This document shows positions 41,181 through 49,774 of a stretch of 64,000 nucleotides of DNA, in pieces (within the stretch, counting starts at the first letter, position 1; every line of letters starts with the position of its first letter). Under the pieces are notes generated by a model. That model was given only the letters and a program-made list of their open reading frames with translations, was not told the DNA's origin and made no database searches. A program made the translations under genes and the position numbers. Source of the DNA: Rhizobium etli 8C-3 (GTDB lineage Bacteria; Pseudomonadota; Alphaproteobacteria; Rhizobiales; Rhizobiaceae). The stretch covers positions 1,863,001 to 1,927,000 of the forward strand of contig NZ_CP017241.1 in assembly GCF_001908375.1 (NCBI RefSeq). The letters run 5' to 3'.

Positions 41181-41199
41181 CCTCCACCCCTAACGGGTG
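41181..41199 (-). promoter_or_regulatory. Hairpin next to the Shine-Dalgarno of the right 61-residue gene
   Basis: On the minus strand CACCC pairs with GGGTG across a 5-base loop, and GAGG follows at once, so GGGTGGAGG joins stem and ribosome site. Same place as in the left copy, different bases. Confidence 0.45.
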
Positions 41200-41211
41200 A
41201 ACACTACTCAA

Positions 41212-41866
41212 GTCTAATTTAGAAGCAAATGAAATAACGATACGGGCGCGATTTTTGTTGTGCTGCGTGCCATCGCCTGGCGCGCCTCAAGCCTGTGTTC
41301 GGCGCAGGCACGTGCACTCCATCCAAAGAGCCGTTGTACACCAGTCAAACTCGAGCGTTGGACGCGCCGGACGCCGCGTTGCTGCGTCTGTGCGGTCGGT
41401 ATCTCGATCGGCAAGAGGCCACTGGCACAGTAACACCTTGAGCAATTCCAAATCACTGACCAATCTGCACAGTGGGACTGATGCAGGGTGACACTTGGCA
41501 AACTTCTTCTGGACAAGAACGAAGCATGGCGTGGCCCCACCGGCAAGGCGGTCAAGAAATGACGCCAGAGAAATTATAAAGGCCCTTTTCTTGCTGACCA
41601 TCTCCTGCGCCGGTTGGGCATTGGAGCGGCTCGCTCGTGTCGCCAAAGATGGCGAGCCACGGAACGAACGGTGCATCAGGCTTGCCAAAGTCGCCAACGC
41701 ACTCGAAGCCGGCGTTGGAGACTTCGGCACGGTCGGCGAACCAGCCACGTCTCGACCGCCCGCGACAGCAATGTCTTCAAGGATGCTACGGTGTCGGTGA
41801 CGGTCTGCCTGTCCATTAGGCAACGGCGCGGTGAGGCAGAATGTTGACCGAATTCAAGACGTTTGT
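41212..41866. other. Region without secure gene
   Basis: About 650 bases. The first 90 (TCTAATTTAGAAGCAAATGA and on) repeat the flank of the left copy. Frames at 41287-41823 (minus) and 41495-41800 (plus) overlap each other; the plus frame has LERLARVAKDGEPRNERC, but neither has a family signal. Probably decayed DNA. Confidence 0.35.
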
Positions 41867-42145
41867 TCAGGCGACGGGATATCCAACGATCTGTCCGAAC
41901 AGGCGTCGTGCCGACCTCAATATTACATCACGTAGCGAAGGTTGAGGGCCGTGAAGGAACTCTACACCCGCGCGGGTCAATGAGAAATGCATGCAGGCGT
42001 CGAAGCCGGAACTGTTTTCCTCAACCAGATCCATCTCCCAGGCCTCACTGAGACCCGGCAAGTTGGCCTCCATTTCCTCGGAGTCGGACACCGGGTATCG
42101 CGCCCATGCCTCAACGGTCAGAAGTGCATCTCGAATTTGTGTCAT
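41867..42145 (-). CDS. Hypothetical protein, 92 residues
   Basis: From the ATG at 42145 the product starts MTQIRDALLTVEAWARYPVS and continues with an acidic middle (EEMEANLPGLSEAWEMDLVE) and FSLTRAGVEFLHG, then a basic end. Composition is protein-like, unlike the overlapping frames on the other strand. The ribosome site is weak (AGGA about 15 bases upstream), and a Met at 42187 is an alternative. No family recognised. Confidence 0.45.
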   Translation of the reverse strand: MTQIRDALLTVEAWARYPVSDSEEMEANLPGLSEAWEMDLVEENSSGFDACMHFSLTRAGVEFLHGPQPSLRDVILRSARRLFGQIVGYPVA

Positions 42146-42187
42146 ACAAGTATCGCAAGTCCTAGAAAGTTGTTGGTCGATCAACAA

Positions 42188-42690
42188 TTACTCAACATAC
42201 TTGGACTTTATTGTCGAGTGACTTGAAAGTGACATATGGACTATTTTTGGGGATTGCGCCTAGAAAGGCAGTAAAAAAACGACTCACCGGACAATCGTGC
42301 GTGCAATTCTGTTCTTACTTGCCGAGTTCGGATCGCACTTAAATACTTGGAGCTACTTTCGCAATGAGGTAACGGCGGGCGAAAGTCGAAGAATTGCGGC
42401 ACATATGATCCATATGGCTGAGCACTATGTCTTCAAGAAGACGGTTTTCTGCGGTCGCAATCGGCTAGATAATGTCGATCGACAGATGCGAAGAATGCAG
42501 ATCCTCAAGTGGCTCGCGGCTGCGGCCACCCTGGTTACCGCCACTGAAACCACAGCGTCCGATTCCATTATCACAATCGGCTGCGGCAGAGTTAATGAGC
42601 GGACTGGTCTGGTTTTCGGAAACAGGGCCCGCTTGGCCACGGACCGGCTAAGAATGAGCAAAGTCGCTGACTTTCGGGCTCGCGGTCGAG
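42188..42690. other. AT-richer region, no secure gene
   Basis: About 500 bases. A frame from 42297 to 42713 includes a signal-peptide-like stretch (MQILKWLAAAATLVTATE) but the rest is Arg-rich and ends inside the RNA-like structure; not called. Confidence 0.3.
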
Positions 42691-42783
42691 TGGACCCCTC
42701 CGGGAGCCGGTAATGGCGGAGACCCGGCGCGGGCATCCTGTAGCCCGATTGCCAGGTCTCCTGCCGTAGCGGGGAGGGGTGTT
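42691..42783 (+). ncRNA. Candidate structured RNA of unknown class
   Basis: Three nested stems can be drawn: ACCCCTCC (42694-42701) with GGAGGGGT (42773-42780); GGCGGAGACC (42715-42724) with GGTCTCC-T-GCC (42755-42765, one bulged T); and CGGGC (42730-42734) with GCCCG (42743-42747) around an 8-base loop. The result is one long irregular hairpin with internal loops and very high GC within AT-richer surroundings. The same folding is possible on either strand, so the strand is a guess. It does not read as tmRNA, RNase P, SRP RNA or tRNA. Confidence 0.4.
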
Positions 42784-43065
42784 CTACGGCTCTATGACCT
42801 TGAACGGCTTTAGTTGAGTCGGTCCATTTCAATGAACCGGTAAGGATAATAGCTGGTAAATATCCACCGTATGCGTTTCGATCCGAGGCATCGTTACAAT
42901 CTGGGATATCCGATACCAAATGAAGGCAGTGTTTTGCCACGCGCCGGGAAGGAATGGCATCTTTGTCGCCGATTCGAGGCTTCAGTCTGTCGTTTTTCAG
43001 GCTTCCATGAGCTTCCCAACGGCCCTCAACGCCCTAACTTTCCGGGTTGTAAAAAGGAGGTTGCC

Positions 43066-43275
43066 ATGGCCGATTCTGCCAATCAGACGGTGCCGACGCG
43101 CAGAGTGTTGCGCGGCCGGCCTTACAGCATAAGCGAATTCGCCCGGAAATACCGTTTGGATGAAAAGGAGGCCAAGCGGCTTTATGAAAAATTCGGACCG
43201 TCGGCGACCGAGCTCGATCTTCTGATGGCCGCCAAGCGCAAGCCGCCGACGCTGCCCCTGGATTTCGACGCCTGA
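43066..43275 (+). CDS. 69-residue DUF3606-like protein (third relative)
   Basis: Start at 43066 after AAAAAGGAGGTTGCC, a very strong ribosome site. The product is MADSANQTVPTRRVLRGRPY followed by SISEFARKYRLDEKEAKRLY and EKFGPSATELDLLMAA. The core aligns with the two island proteins (S-x-x-E/D-F-x-x-x-x-R-L-x-E-x-E-A/E) and ends in LPLDFDA. Its TGA overlaps the ATG of the GFA gene by one base, so the two are translated together. Function unknown. Confidence 0.8.
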   Translation: MADSANQTVPTRRVLRGRPYSISEFARKYRLDEKEAKRLYEKFGPSATELDLLMAAKRKPPTLPLDFDA

Positions 43276-43649
43276 TGAAAATGCGCACTGGGGGCTGCCT
43301 TTGCGGCGCCGTCAGATATGACGTGAAGGGCGAGCCGCTTCGCTCCGGGCTCTGTCACTGTACGGACTGCCGGAAGGAGAGCGGCTCGGCCTTCGTCACG
43401 TTCGCCGTATGGCCGCGTGCGGCTTTCGAGTATTCCGGTTCGGTTGCGACATTTGAGGGCCGCAGCTTCTGTCCGGCATGCGGCGGTCGGCTCTTTTGTC
43501 TTACCGACAAGGAGGCGGAACTCCGGCTTGGATCTCTTGATGATGCGCCGATGGAAATCGCGCCACTCTACGAGATCTGGATCAAACGCCGCGAAAGCTG
43601 GCTTCATCCGCTGCGGGCGACCGACCAGTATCACGAAGATGCCGGCTAA
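43275..43649 (+). CDS. GFA-family zinc protein (glutathione-dependent formaldehyde-activating fold)
   Basis: 124 residues. Cysteines 8 and 10 (GGCLCGAVRY), 27, 29 and 32 (GLCHCTDCRKESGSAF) and 66 and 69 (SFCPACGGRLF) are the zinc ligands of the GFA/CENP-V fold. Many members have no proven enzymatic role and the original formaldehyde-adduct function is shown only for Gfa itself. The start is the ATG at 43275 or 43281. Coupled to the small gene before it. Confidence 0.88.
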   Translation: MKMRTGGCLCGAVRYDVKGEPLRSGLCHCTDCRKESGSAFVTFAVWPRAAFEYSGSVATFEGRSFCPACGGRLFCLTDKEAELRLGSLDDAPMEIAPLYEIWIKRRESWLHPLRATDQYHEDAG

Positions 43650-43794
43650 AGCGGACTTTCATTACCAAGATTTAATTGCGCTTTTCCGTCATTCCGTGCG
43701 AATGCGCCTCTAACGCTAATTTCCGGTTCATCTTCGTTATGACTATCTGGATGGCAAACGGAGCAGGCGCTTCTCTTTTCGACTTGAGGCTTTT

Positions 43795-45090
43795 ATGGAC
43801 GATTCCGGAACCGGCAGGAAGGCTGCAGCAGCCGATATCGATCTTGCTGCCGTCCTGGCGGCCTCCGCCAAGCGCGGCAAGGGCAGCCGCTGGCGCGGCC
43901 GTCTTGTCGCCGCTGCAGCATTGATTGCGATCGCTGGGACCGTTGGCTTTTTTTACAACGGCCGCAGCGCCACCGGATACAGCTATGAGACGCAGCCGGC
44001 AAAGCGCGGCGACTTGACGGTTCTCGTGACGGCGACCGGCTCGGTGCAGCCGACCGAGCAGGTCGATATCTCGAGCGAACTCTCCGGCACCGTGCGCGAC
44101 GTCAATGTCGATTACAACAGCGAGGTCAAATCCGGCCAGGTGCTGGCAGTTCTCGATACGAACAAGCTGGAGGCCGATGTGAAGAGCTCGCGTGCGAAGC
44201 TCGATTCGGCCAAGGCGAATGTGCTGAAGGCGAATGCCGATCTGCTGTCGGCGCAGGTTTCGCTGGAGCGCTTGAAGAGCCTCGTCAGAGGCAGCGTCTC
44301 GACGCAGCAGAGCCTTGACGATGCGACCTACAAATACGAGTCCGCCGCAGCCACAAAGCAGATCAACGAGGCGGAAGTGCTCTCTGCCGAAGCCGACCTG
44401 CGGCTCGCCGAGGTCAACCTTGCCAAGGCCAAAATTGTTTCGCCGGTCGATGGCGTCATCCTGACCCGCTCTGTCGATCCGGGTGCAACCGTCGCCGCAT
44501 CGCTTTCGGCGCCGGTTCTCTTTACCATCGCGGGCGATCTCAGGAAGATGGAACTGCAAGTCGATGTGGACGAGGCCGATGTCGGCCAGATTGGCGTCGG
44601 GCAGAAGGCGACCTTCACGGTCGACGCCTATCCGAACAAGTCCTTTCCCGCCGAGATCGAGCAGATCCGCTTCGCCTCCGAGACGACCAACAATGTCGTC
44701 ACCTACAAGGCCGTGCTTTCCGTCGACAACGCTGACCTCCTGCTGCGCCCGGGCATGACGGCAACGGCGGATATTACCGTCGAGGCCGTCAAGGAAACCC
44801 TGATGGTGCCGAATGCTGCTTTGCGCTACGCGCCGCCAGAAGCCGAATCGCGCGCCAACCGCGGCATCTTCGGTCTTTTCCGGCCGCCGCGTATGGGGCC
44901 GCGCTCCGGCGGCAACGGCAATGAAGCGCTCACTGGCGCTAAACGTCGCGTGTGGGTGTTGCGCGAAGGCCGCCAAGTGCCTCTCGTCATCCAGGTTGGT
45001 TCCTCGGACGGTCAGTTCACACAGGTCACGGCCGGTGAGCTCAAGGAAGGCGATGCGCTTGTCACAGACGCCACGACACGGGCGCGATAG
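43795..45090 (+). CDS. macA: Efflux periplasmic adaptor, MacA/HlyD family
   Basis: 431 residues: cytoplasmic tail of about 30 residues, one membrane helix (LVAAAALIAIAGTVGFFYNG), lipoyl half-motif (GDLTVLVTATGSVQPTEQVD), a long coiled coil (SSRAKLDSAKANVLKANADL and on), the second lipoyl half (KIVSPVDGVILTRSVDPGAT) and a beta-barrel. It would join the inner-membrane ABC pair next door to an outer-membrane channel; none is encoded near. Substrate unknown (macrolides or peptides in MacA proper). Confidence 0.87.
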   Translation: MDDSGTGRKAAAADIDLAAVLAASAKRGKGSRWRGRLVAAAALIAIAGTVGFFYNGRSATGYSYETQPAKRGDLTVLVTATGSVQPTEQVDISSELSGTVRDVNVDYNSEVKSGQVLAVLDTNKLEADVKSSRAKLDSAKANVLKANADLLSAQVSLERLKSLVRGSVSTQQSLDDATYKYESAAATKQINEAEVLSAEADLRLAEVNLAKAKIVSPVDGVILTRSVDPGATVAASLSAPVLFTIAGDLRKMELQVDVDEADVGQIGVGQKATFTVDAYPNKSFPAEIEQIRFASETTNNVVTYKAVLSVDNADLLLRPGMTATADITVEAVKETLMVPNAALRYAPPEAESRANRGIFGLFRPPRMGPRSGGNGNEALTGAKRRVWVLREGRQVPLVIQVGSSDGQFTQVTAGELKEGDALVTDATTRAR

Positions 45091-45098
45091 GCGGGCGA

Positions 45099-45818
45099 AT
45101 GATGACCAGTCCGCCGCTTCTCGAATTCAGGCAGGTATCGAAGATCTACGGTCACGGCGAGGCGGCGATCCGCGCGCTCGACCATGTCGATCTGCGGATT
45201 GGGATCCATCAATTCGTCGCGATCATGGGTCCATCGGGCTCGGGTAAGTCGACAGCGATGAATATCCTCGGCTGCCTCGATGTTCCGAGCGCCGGCGACT
45301 ACGTCTTCCAGGGCATTTCGACGACCGGTTTCGATCGAAATCAGCTAACGCTGCTGAGACGCCATATGCTGGGCTTCGTTTTCCAGGGGTTCAACCTTCT
45401 CGCGCGGACATCGGCGGTCGAGAATGTAGAGTTGCCGCTGATCTACCGCGGTGTCGCAGCGGGCGAGCGCCACCGGCGCGCCAAGGAAGCGCTTGGCTTG
45501 GTCGGACTTACGGGGCGCGAGCACCATAAGACGCAGGAGCTTTCCGGCGGCCAGCAGCAGCGCGTGGCAATCGCCCGCGCGATCGTCACCGAACCAGCCC
45601 TGTTGCTTGCCGACGAGCCGACCGGCAATCTCGACACGAAAACCAGCGCCGAGATCATGGATCTGATGACGCGGCTGAACCGGGAGCAGGGCATCACGAT
45701 CGTCATGGTCACGCATGAACCCGACATCGCGGCCTATGCACAGCGCATCCTCCGTTTCGTCGATGGAAAGCTCGAAGCCGAGGTCGTGCATCAGGGCGGG
45801 GCGGATCATGTTTCTTGA
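45099..45818 (+). CDS. ABC transporter ATP-binding protein, MacB/LolD type
   Basis: 239 residues with Walker [17 protein letters not shown] (about 43-58), signature [14 protein letters not shown] and Walker [16 protein letters not shown], the pattern of the MacB/LolD/FtsE group. It lies eight bases after the adaptor gene and overlaps the permease gene by 11 bases, so the three are co-expressed. Confidence 0.92.
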   Translation: MMTSPPLLEFRQVSKIYGHGEAAIRALDHVDLRIGIHQFVAIMGPSGSGKSTAMNILGCLDVPSAGDYVFQGISTTGFDRNQLTLLRRHMLGFVFQGFNLLARTSAVENVELPLIYRGVAAGERHRRAKEALGLVGLTGREHHKTQELSGGQQQRVAIARAIVTEPALLLADEPTGNLDTKTSAEIMDLMTRLNREQGITIVMVTHEPDIAAYAQRILRFVDGKLEAEVVHQGGADHVS

Positions 45819-47016
45819 AACGCTGAAACTTGCGCTGCGCGCCATCAGCCGCAACATCCTGCGTTCCTTCCTTACCGTGCTTGGCGTCGTCATCGGCGTT
45901 GCCGCCGTTATCGCATTGGTGACGATCGGCAACGGTACCACCGAGCAGGTCTCCGCGGAGCTCTCGCGGCTCGGGACCAACATGCTCTTCGTGCGTCCGG
46001 GCCAGTTCGGTCCGGGGCGCGCGAGCTCCGAGGCGAGACGGTTTACCGTTAAGGATGTCGATGCGATCCGCGATCAGCTAAATGGCCTGCGTGCAGTCGC
46101 GCCGCTCAACCAGACGACGGCGACGGCGATCTACGGTGGCCAGAGTCATTCGACTACCGTCATGGGCACGACAAACGACTATTTCATCGCGCAGGACTGG
46201 GACATGGCCCTCGGCCGCACCTTCGAGGCGGCGGAAGAGCGCGGGCGCGCGCGCTGCATCCTCGGCGAGACGGTACGATCGCAGCTTTTCGGCGCGGCCA
46301 ATCCGACAGGGCAGCAGATCCGCGTGGGCAAGGTGTCCTGCGGCGTCATCGGCGTCCTGGCGAAGCGGGGGCAATCGGGCATGGGCAATGACCAGGACGA
46401 CGTCGTTATCATGCCCGTAAAGATCTATCAGCGCCGGATCGGCGGCAGGGCCAACGCCAATGTCCAGATGATCGTCATTTCGGCGCGCGACGGCGTTTCG
46501 ACCTCCAAGGTTCAAACGGAGACCGAGAACCTGCTGCGCGAGCGCCGCAAGATCATTCCGGGTCGCGAAGACGATTTCAACGTTAACGACATGACGCAGA
46601 TTGCCGAAGCCATGACGGGTACGACGACATTGCTGACGGGATTGCTCGGCGCTGTCGCCGCAATCAGCCTTCTGGTCGGCGGGATCGGCATCATGAACAT
46701 CATGCTAGTGTCGGTCACTGAACGCACGCGGGAGATCGGCATCCGGCTTGCGATTGGCGCATTGGAGACGCAGGTACTGTTGCAGTTCCTCGTCGAGGCA
46801 ATTGCGCTGTCGCTCTTCGGCGGCATCACGGGCATCGTATTCGGATTAGGCATCGGCTTCACTGCGGTGACGCTCTTGAAGGTTCCCTTCGTCGTGAGCC
46901 CGCTGATGATCGCCGTCGCCTTCGTCTTCTCGGCTGCAATCGGCATGATCTTCGGCTATTTTCCGGCGCGAAGGGCAGCGCAGCTCAATCCGATCGAAGC
47001 CTTACGGCACGAATGA
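45808..47016 (+). CDS. ABC transporter permease, MacB type
   Basis: 402 residues from the ATG at 45808. One N-terminal helix (FLTVLGVVIGVAAVIALVTI), a large periplasmic domain of about 220 residues, and three C-terminal helices (LLGAVAAISLLVGGIGIMNI, LFGGITGIVFGLGIGF, MIAVAFVFSAAIGMIFGY): the MacB_PCD plus FtsX layout. ATPase and permease are separate here, whereas E. coli MacB is one chain. It ends with the family motif RAAQLNPIEALRHE. Confidence 0.9.
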   Translation: MFLETLKLALRAISRNILRSFLTVLGVVIGVAAVIALVTIGNGTTEQVSAELSRLGTNMLFVRPGQFGPGRASSEARRFTVKDVDAIRDQLNGLRAVAPLNQTTATAIYGGQSHSTTVMGTTNDYFIAQDWDMALGRTFEAAEERGRARCILGETVRSQLFGAANPTGQQIRVGKVSCGVIGVLAKRGQSGMGNDQDDVVIMPVKIYQRRIGGRANANVQMIVISARDGVSTSKVQTETENLLRERRKIIPGREDDFNVNDMTQIAEAMTGTTTLLTGLLGAVAAISLLVGGIGIMNIMLVSVTERTREIGIRLAIGALETQVLLQFLVEAIALSLFGGITGIVFGLGIGFTAVTLLKVPFVVSPLMIAVAFVFSAAIGMIFGYFPARRAAQLNPIEALRHE

Positions 47017-47018
47017 AC

Positions 47019-47040
47019 AGGCCGGGTGATGCCCGGCCTT
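47019..47040. terminator. Hairpin between convergent permease and DapA-family genes
   Basis: A perfect 8-bp stem AGGCCGGG/CCCGGCCT with loop TGATG, in the 47-base gap. It could serve both strands, although the T tracts are short. Confidence 0.6.
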
Positions 47041-47063
47041 GGAACACTCCAAGTGCCGATTGA

Positions 47064-47957
47064 TCAGAACTTCGGCAATTCCGGGCGGTTCGCCAGGGCC
47101 TTTTCAATCACGCCGACGACGCGCTGGCGCGGTTCGCCGGAAAGCGGCAGACGAGGGGCGCGGACGCGGTCGTTCGACCGGATGGCGTAGACTTCCGCAA
47201 GCTTGATGTTCTGGACGAGGAAGGTCGACACATCGAGGTCGAGCAGCGGCCGGAACCAGCGGTAGATGGCACGCGCTTCATCAAGACGGCCCGCCTGGAC
47301 GAGCCTATAGATCGCGACCGTTTCCTTCGGGAAAGCGACGACGAGACCCGCGACCCAGCCGTGCGCACCCATCAAGAGGCTTTCGAGCGCCAGGTTGTCG
47401 ACGCCAGTAAACACATCGAAGCGTTCGCCGAAGGCGTTGAAAACGTCTGTTACGCGGCGAATATCGTCGGTCGATTCCTTCATGGCGACGACGAGATCGT
47501 TCTTCGCCAGCTCTTCGAACATCGGGATCGTGACGTCTACGCCATAGGCGACCGGGTTGTTGTAGACCATGATCGGCAGGCCGCCGGCTGCGGCAATTGT
47601 CTGGACATGCGTCAGCGTTTCTTCCGGAGCCGATTTGTAGGGCACGCCCGGCAAGACCATGAAGCCGCTCGCGCCGGCCCTTGCTGCGGCCTTGGCGGCA
47701 GCGGCGCCGCGCTTTGTCGAGCTTTCGCAGATCGTCATCAATACTGGCTTCGAGCCCGCAGCCGAGCGGGCGACTTTTAGGATTTCCAGTTTCTCTTCCG
47801 GCTCGAGCGTCATGTTCTCGCCGAGCGAGCCGCAGACAATGATGCCATCGACACCTGCGTCGGCCTGAAGGCCGAAGCAGCGTTCCATTTCGGCAAGATC
47901 AAGCTCGCCGCTCTCAGTGAATTTCGTCGTTACTGCAGGAAATACGCCGCGCCACAT
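47064..47957 (-). CDS. DapA-family lyase (dihydrodipicolinate synthase-like)
   Basis: 297 residues, class I aldolase fold. The Schiff-base Lys is Lys160 (VVAMKESTDD), with Tyr132 in IMVYNNP and GSLGEN (43-48) at the place of the GTTGE loop. The N-terminus MWRGVFPAVTTKF is that of catabolic members such as hydroxyproline-pathway deaminase or 5-keto-4-deoxy-glucarate dehydratase; true lysine synthesis is unlikely. It is divergent from a GntR gene with shared operators, so the substrate is probably the inducer. Confidence 0.85.
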   Translation of the reverse strand: MWRGVFPAVTTKFTESGELDLAEMERCFGLQADAGVDGIIVCGSLGENMTLEPEEKLEILKVARSAAGSKPVLMTICESSTKRGAAAAKAAARAGASGFMVLPGVPYKSAPEETLTHVQTIAAAGGLPIMVYNNPVAYGVDVTIPMFEELAKNDLVVAMKESTDDIRRVTDVFNAFGERFDVFTGVDNLALESLLMGAHGWVAGLVVAFPKETVAIYRLVQAGRLDEARAIYRWFRPLLDLDVSTFLVQNIKLAEVYAIRSNDRVRAPRLPLSGEPRQRVVGVIEKALANRPELPKF

Positions 47958-47972
47958 GTTCGCCTCCTTGAC

Positions 47973-48033
47973 TCTGATATATCACAGCAGCTTGCCATCC
48001 GATTTACGCCGTGTCAATATCTGATATATCACA
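47973..48033. promoter_or_regulatory. Two identical GntR-type operators
   Basis: TCTGATATATCACA occurs twice in the same orientation, at 47973-47986 and 48020-48033, each with the perfect palindrome TGATATATCA. Centres are 47 bases apart, in the divergent region between the DapA-family gene and gntR. The regulator would bind both and control both genes. Confidence 0.75.
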
Positions 48034-48040
48034 ATGGGGT

Positions 48041-48667
48041 ATGGAACATCGAATGCAGAGTTCACAGAGCCATCTGGCCTATCTAGCACTTGAGCACGCG
48101 ATTGTGACGCTGGTGTTGAAGCCGGGCGCGCTGGTGACCGAAAAGCAGCTGATCGATATTGCCGGTCACGGCCGTACGCCGGTACGCGAAGCGATCCAGA
48201 AGCTTGCCTGGCAGGGCCTCGTCGTCGTGAGGCCGCGGGTCGGGCTGCAGGTGGCGGAGATCAAGCCGGACGATCATGCAAATGTCATGCAGGTGCGCAG
48301 GGAACTGGAGCCTATTGCTGCGTCGCTGGTGGCGGAGCATGCGACGGACGAGCAGCGGGGGGAGCTGATCAACTGCGCCCGCACAATGACCAATTGCGCG
48401 GTCAACGGCGATCTTGCTGCCTTCTTCGCTGCTGACAAGGCATTCGATGAGCTTCTCGAAGAGGCTTGCCCGAACAGGTTCATCACCGCAGCGCTCGGGC
48501 CTGTGCAGACACATTCACGCCGTCTCTGGTATTCGACTGCCACTCCGGATCGGATGGACCGCTCGATCACGCTGCATGTCACGGTTATTCGCGCCATCCA
48601 GCAGGGCAAGGCGGAAGAGTCGCGGCAGGCAATGGCGGCCTTGATAGACTATCTCAGCCACGAATGA
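48041..48667 (+). CDS. GntR-family regulator, FCD (FadR) subfamily
   Basis: 208 residues from the ATG at 48041; 48053 (better ribosome spacing) is equally possible, while the GTG at 48011 would put the downstream operator inside the gene. The winged helix has LVTEKQLIDIAGHGRTPVRE and the all-helical ligand domain has MQVRRELEPIAASLVAEHA and FFAADKAFDELLEEACPN. It is divergent from the DapA-family gene, which it probably represses until the substrate is present. Confidence 0.87.
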   Translation: MEHRMQSSQSHLAYLALEHAIVTLVLKPGALVTEKQLIDIAGHGRTPVREAIQKLAWQGLVVVRPRVGLQVAEIKPDDHANVMQVRRELEPIAASLVAEHATDEQRGELINCARTMTNCAVNGDLAAFFAADKAFDELLEEACPNRFITAALGPVQTHSRRLWYSTATPDRMDRSITLHVTVIRAIQQGKAEESRQAMAALIDYLSHE

Positions 48668-48669
48668 AA

Positions 48670-48696
48670 AACGGCCCCCCCGTCTCCGGAGCCGTT
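48670..48696. terminator. Possible terminator between gntR and fpr
   Basis: AACGGC and GCCGTT arms with a 15-base loop in the gap between convergent genes. Short stem; modest support. Confidence 0.35.
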
Positions 48697-48717
48697 CAAT
48701 CAATAATCCAGAAACCG

Positions 48718-49530
48718 TCAGCCGACGAAGGCGCGTTCTATGACGAACTCGGCCGGCTTGCTGTTGGCGCCTTCTTCAAAGCCTGCCTTTTCGAGCAGTT
48801 CCTTGGTGTCCTTCAGCATGGCGGAAGAGCCGCAAATCATGCCGCGGTCGATTTCCGGGTCGAGCGGCGGAACGCCAAGATCGGTAAAGAGCTTGCCCGA
48901 GGAGATCAAGTCGGTAATGCGACCGCGATATTCGAACTCCTCGCGGGTAACCGTCGCATAGTGACGCAGTTTGTCGCCGACGATCTCGCTCAGCAGTTCG
49001 TCGTTGCGGATCTCTTCTATCAGATCGAAGCCGTACTTCAGTTCCGCGACCTCGCGCGTCGTGTGGGTGAGGATCACTTCCTCGTATTTTTCATAGGTAT
49101 CCGGGTCGCGGATAAGGCTTGCGAAGGGCGCGATGCCCGTCCCGGTCGAGAACATGTAAAGCCGCTTGCCAGGCGTCAACGCGTCGAGCACCAGCGTGCC
49201 CGTCGGCTTCTTGCGCATCAGAACCTGGTCGCCCGGCTTGATGCTCTGGAGATGCGATGTGAGCGGGCCGTCAGGCACCTTGATCGAGAAGAATTCGAGT
49301 TCTTCGGCCCAGGCCGGACTTGCGATGGAATAGGCACGGAAAATCGGCTTGCCATCGACCATGAGGCCAATCATCGCGAATTCGCCGGAACGGAAACGGA
49401 ATCCCTGCGGCCGGGTCATCGTGAATCGGAAGAGCCGGTCCGTATAGTGCGTGACGCTCAGCACCGTTTCGGCATAGACATTTGCCGGAACGGCGGAGGC
49501 GAAATCATCGGTCTTGGCTGGAGCGTTCAT
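48718..49530 (-). CDS. fpr: Ferredoxin-NADP(+) reductase
   Basis: 270 residues. FAD-binding RAYSIASPAWAEELEFFSIK and the NADP-side motif YMFSTGTGIAPFASLIRDP are present, and the chain ends in the short AFVG tail of the bacterial subclass. It moves electrons between NADPH and ferredoxin/flavodoxin, for example in oxidative stress defence or for Fe-S assembly. The upstream 244 bases to pcs hold its promoter. Confidence 0.93.
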   Translation of the reverse strand: MNAPAKTDDFASAVPANVYAETVLSVTHYTDRLFRFTMTRPQGFRFRSGEFAMIGLMVDGKPIFRAYSIASPAWAEELEFFSIKVPDGPLTSHLQSIKPGDQVLMRKKPTGTLVLDALTPGKRLYMFSTGTGIAPFASLIRDPDTYEKYEEVILTHTTREVAELKYGFDLIEEIRNDELLSEIVGDKLRHYATVTREEFEYRGRITDLISSGKLFTDLGVPPLDPEIDRGMICGSSAMLKDTKELLEKAGFEEGANSKPAEFVIERAFVG

Positions 49531-49774
49531 TCGGTATCGGATCCCGTATTCGTCGCATGATCGGTCTGATGCGAGGCAAATATTACAAATACGCTGGAAA
49601 TTAAAGGCATTCCATTCTCTGCGACGCTATCAGTAGGAAATATGCATATCATTGTCATGTATCAACGCCAGCGTGATCTCGTTGTTTTTGCGCTGGCGAA
49701 GCGGGGCAAAGGATGCATATTAGGCCAAAACGCTGGCGGCAGGTTTTAAGCGGCGGCAGGCGGTACGGGGAAAC

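Noticed and set aside
41287..41823. 178-codon minus-strand ORF and overlapping plus-strand ORFs
   Set aside because: Mutually overlapping frames without family signal, good start site or conserved composition.
42297..42713. 138-codon ORF with a signal-peptide-like middle
   Set aside because: No ribosome site, Arg-rich ends, and the 3' end runs into the stem structure of the RNA candidate.
42691..42783. Assignment of the structured stretch to 6S RNA, tmRNA, SRP RNA or RNase P RNA
   Set aside because: Length and conserved core sequences do not fit tmRNA, SRP or RNase P; 6S shares the general long-hairpin look but is longer, so no class is claimed.
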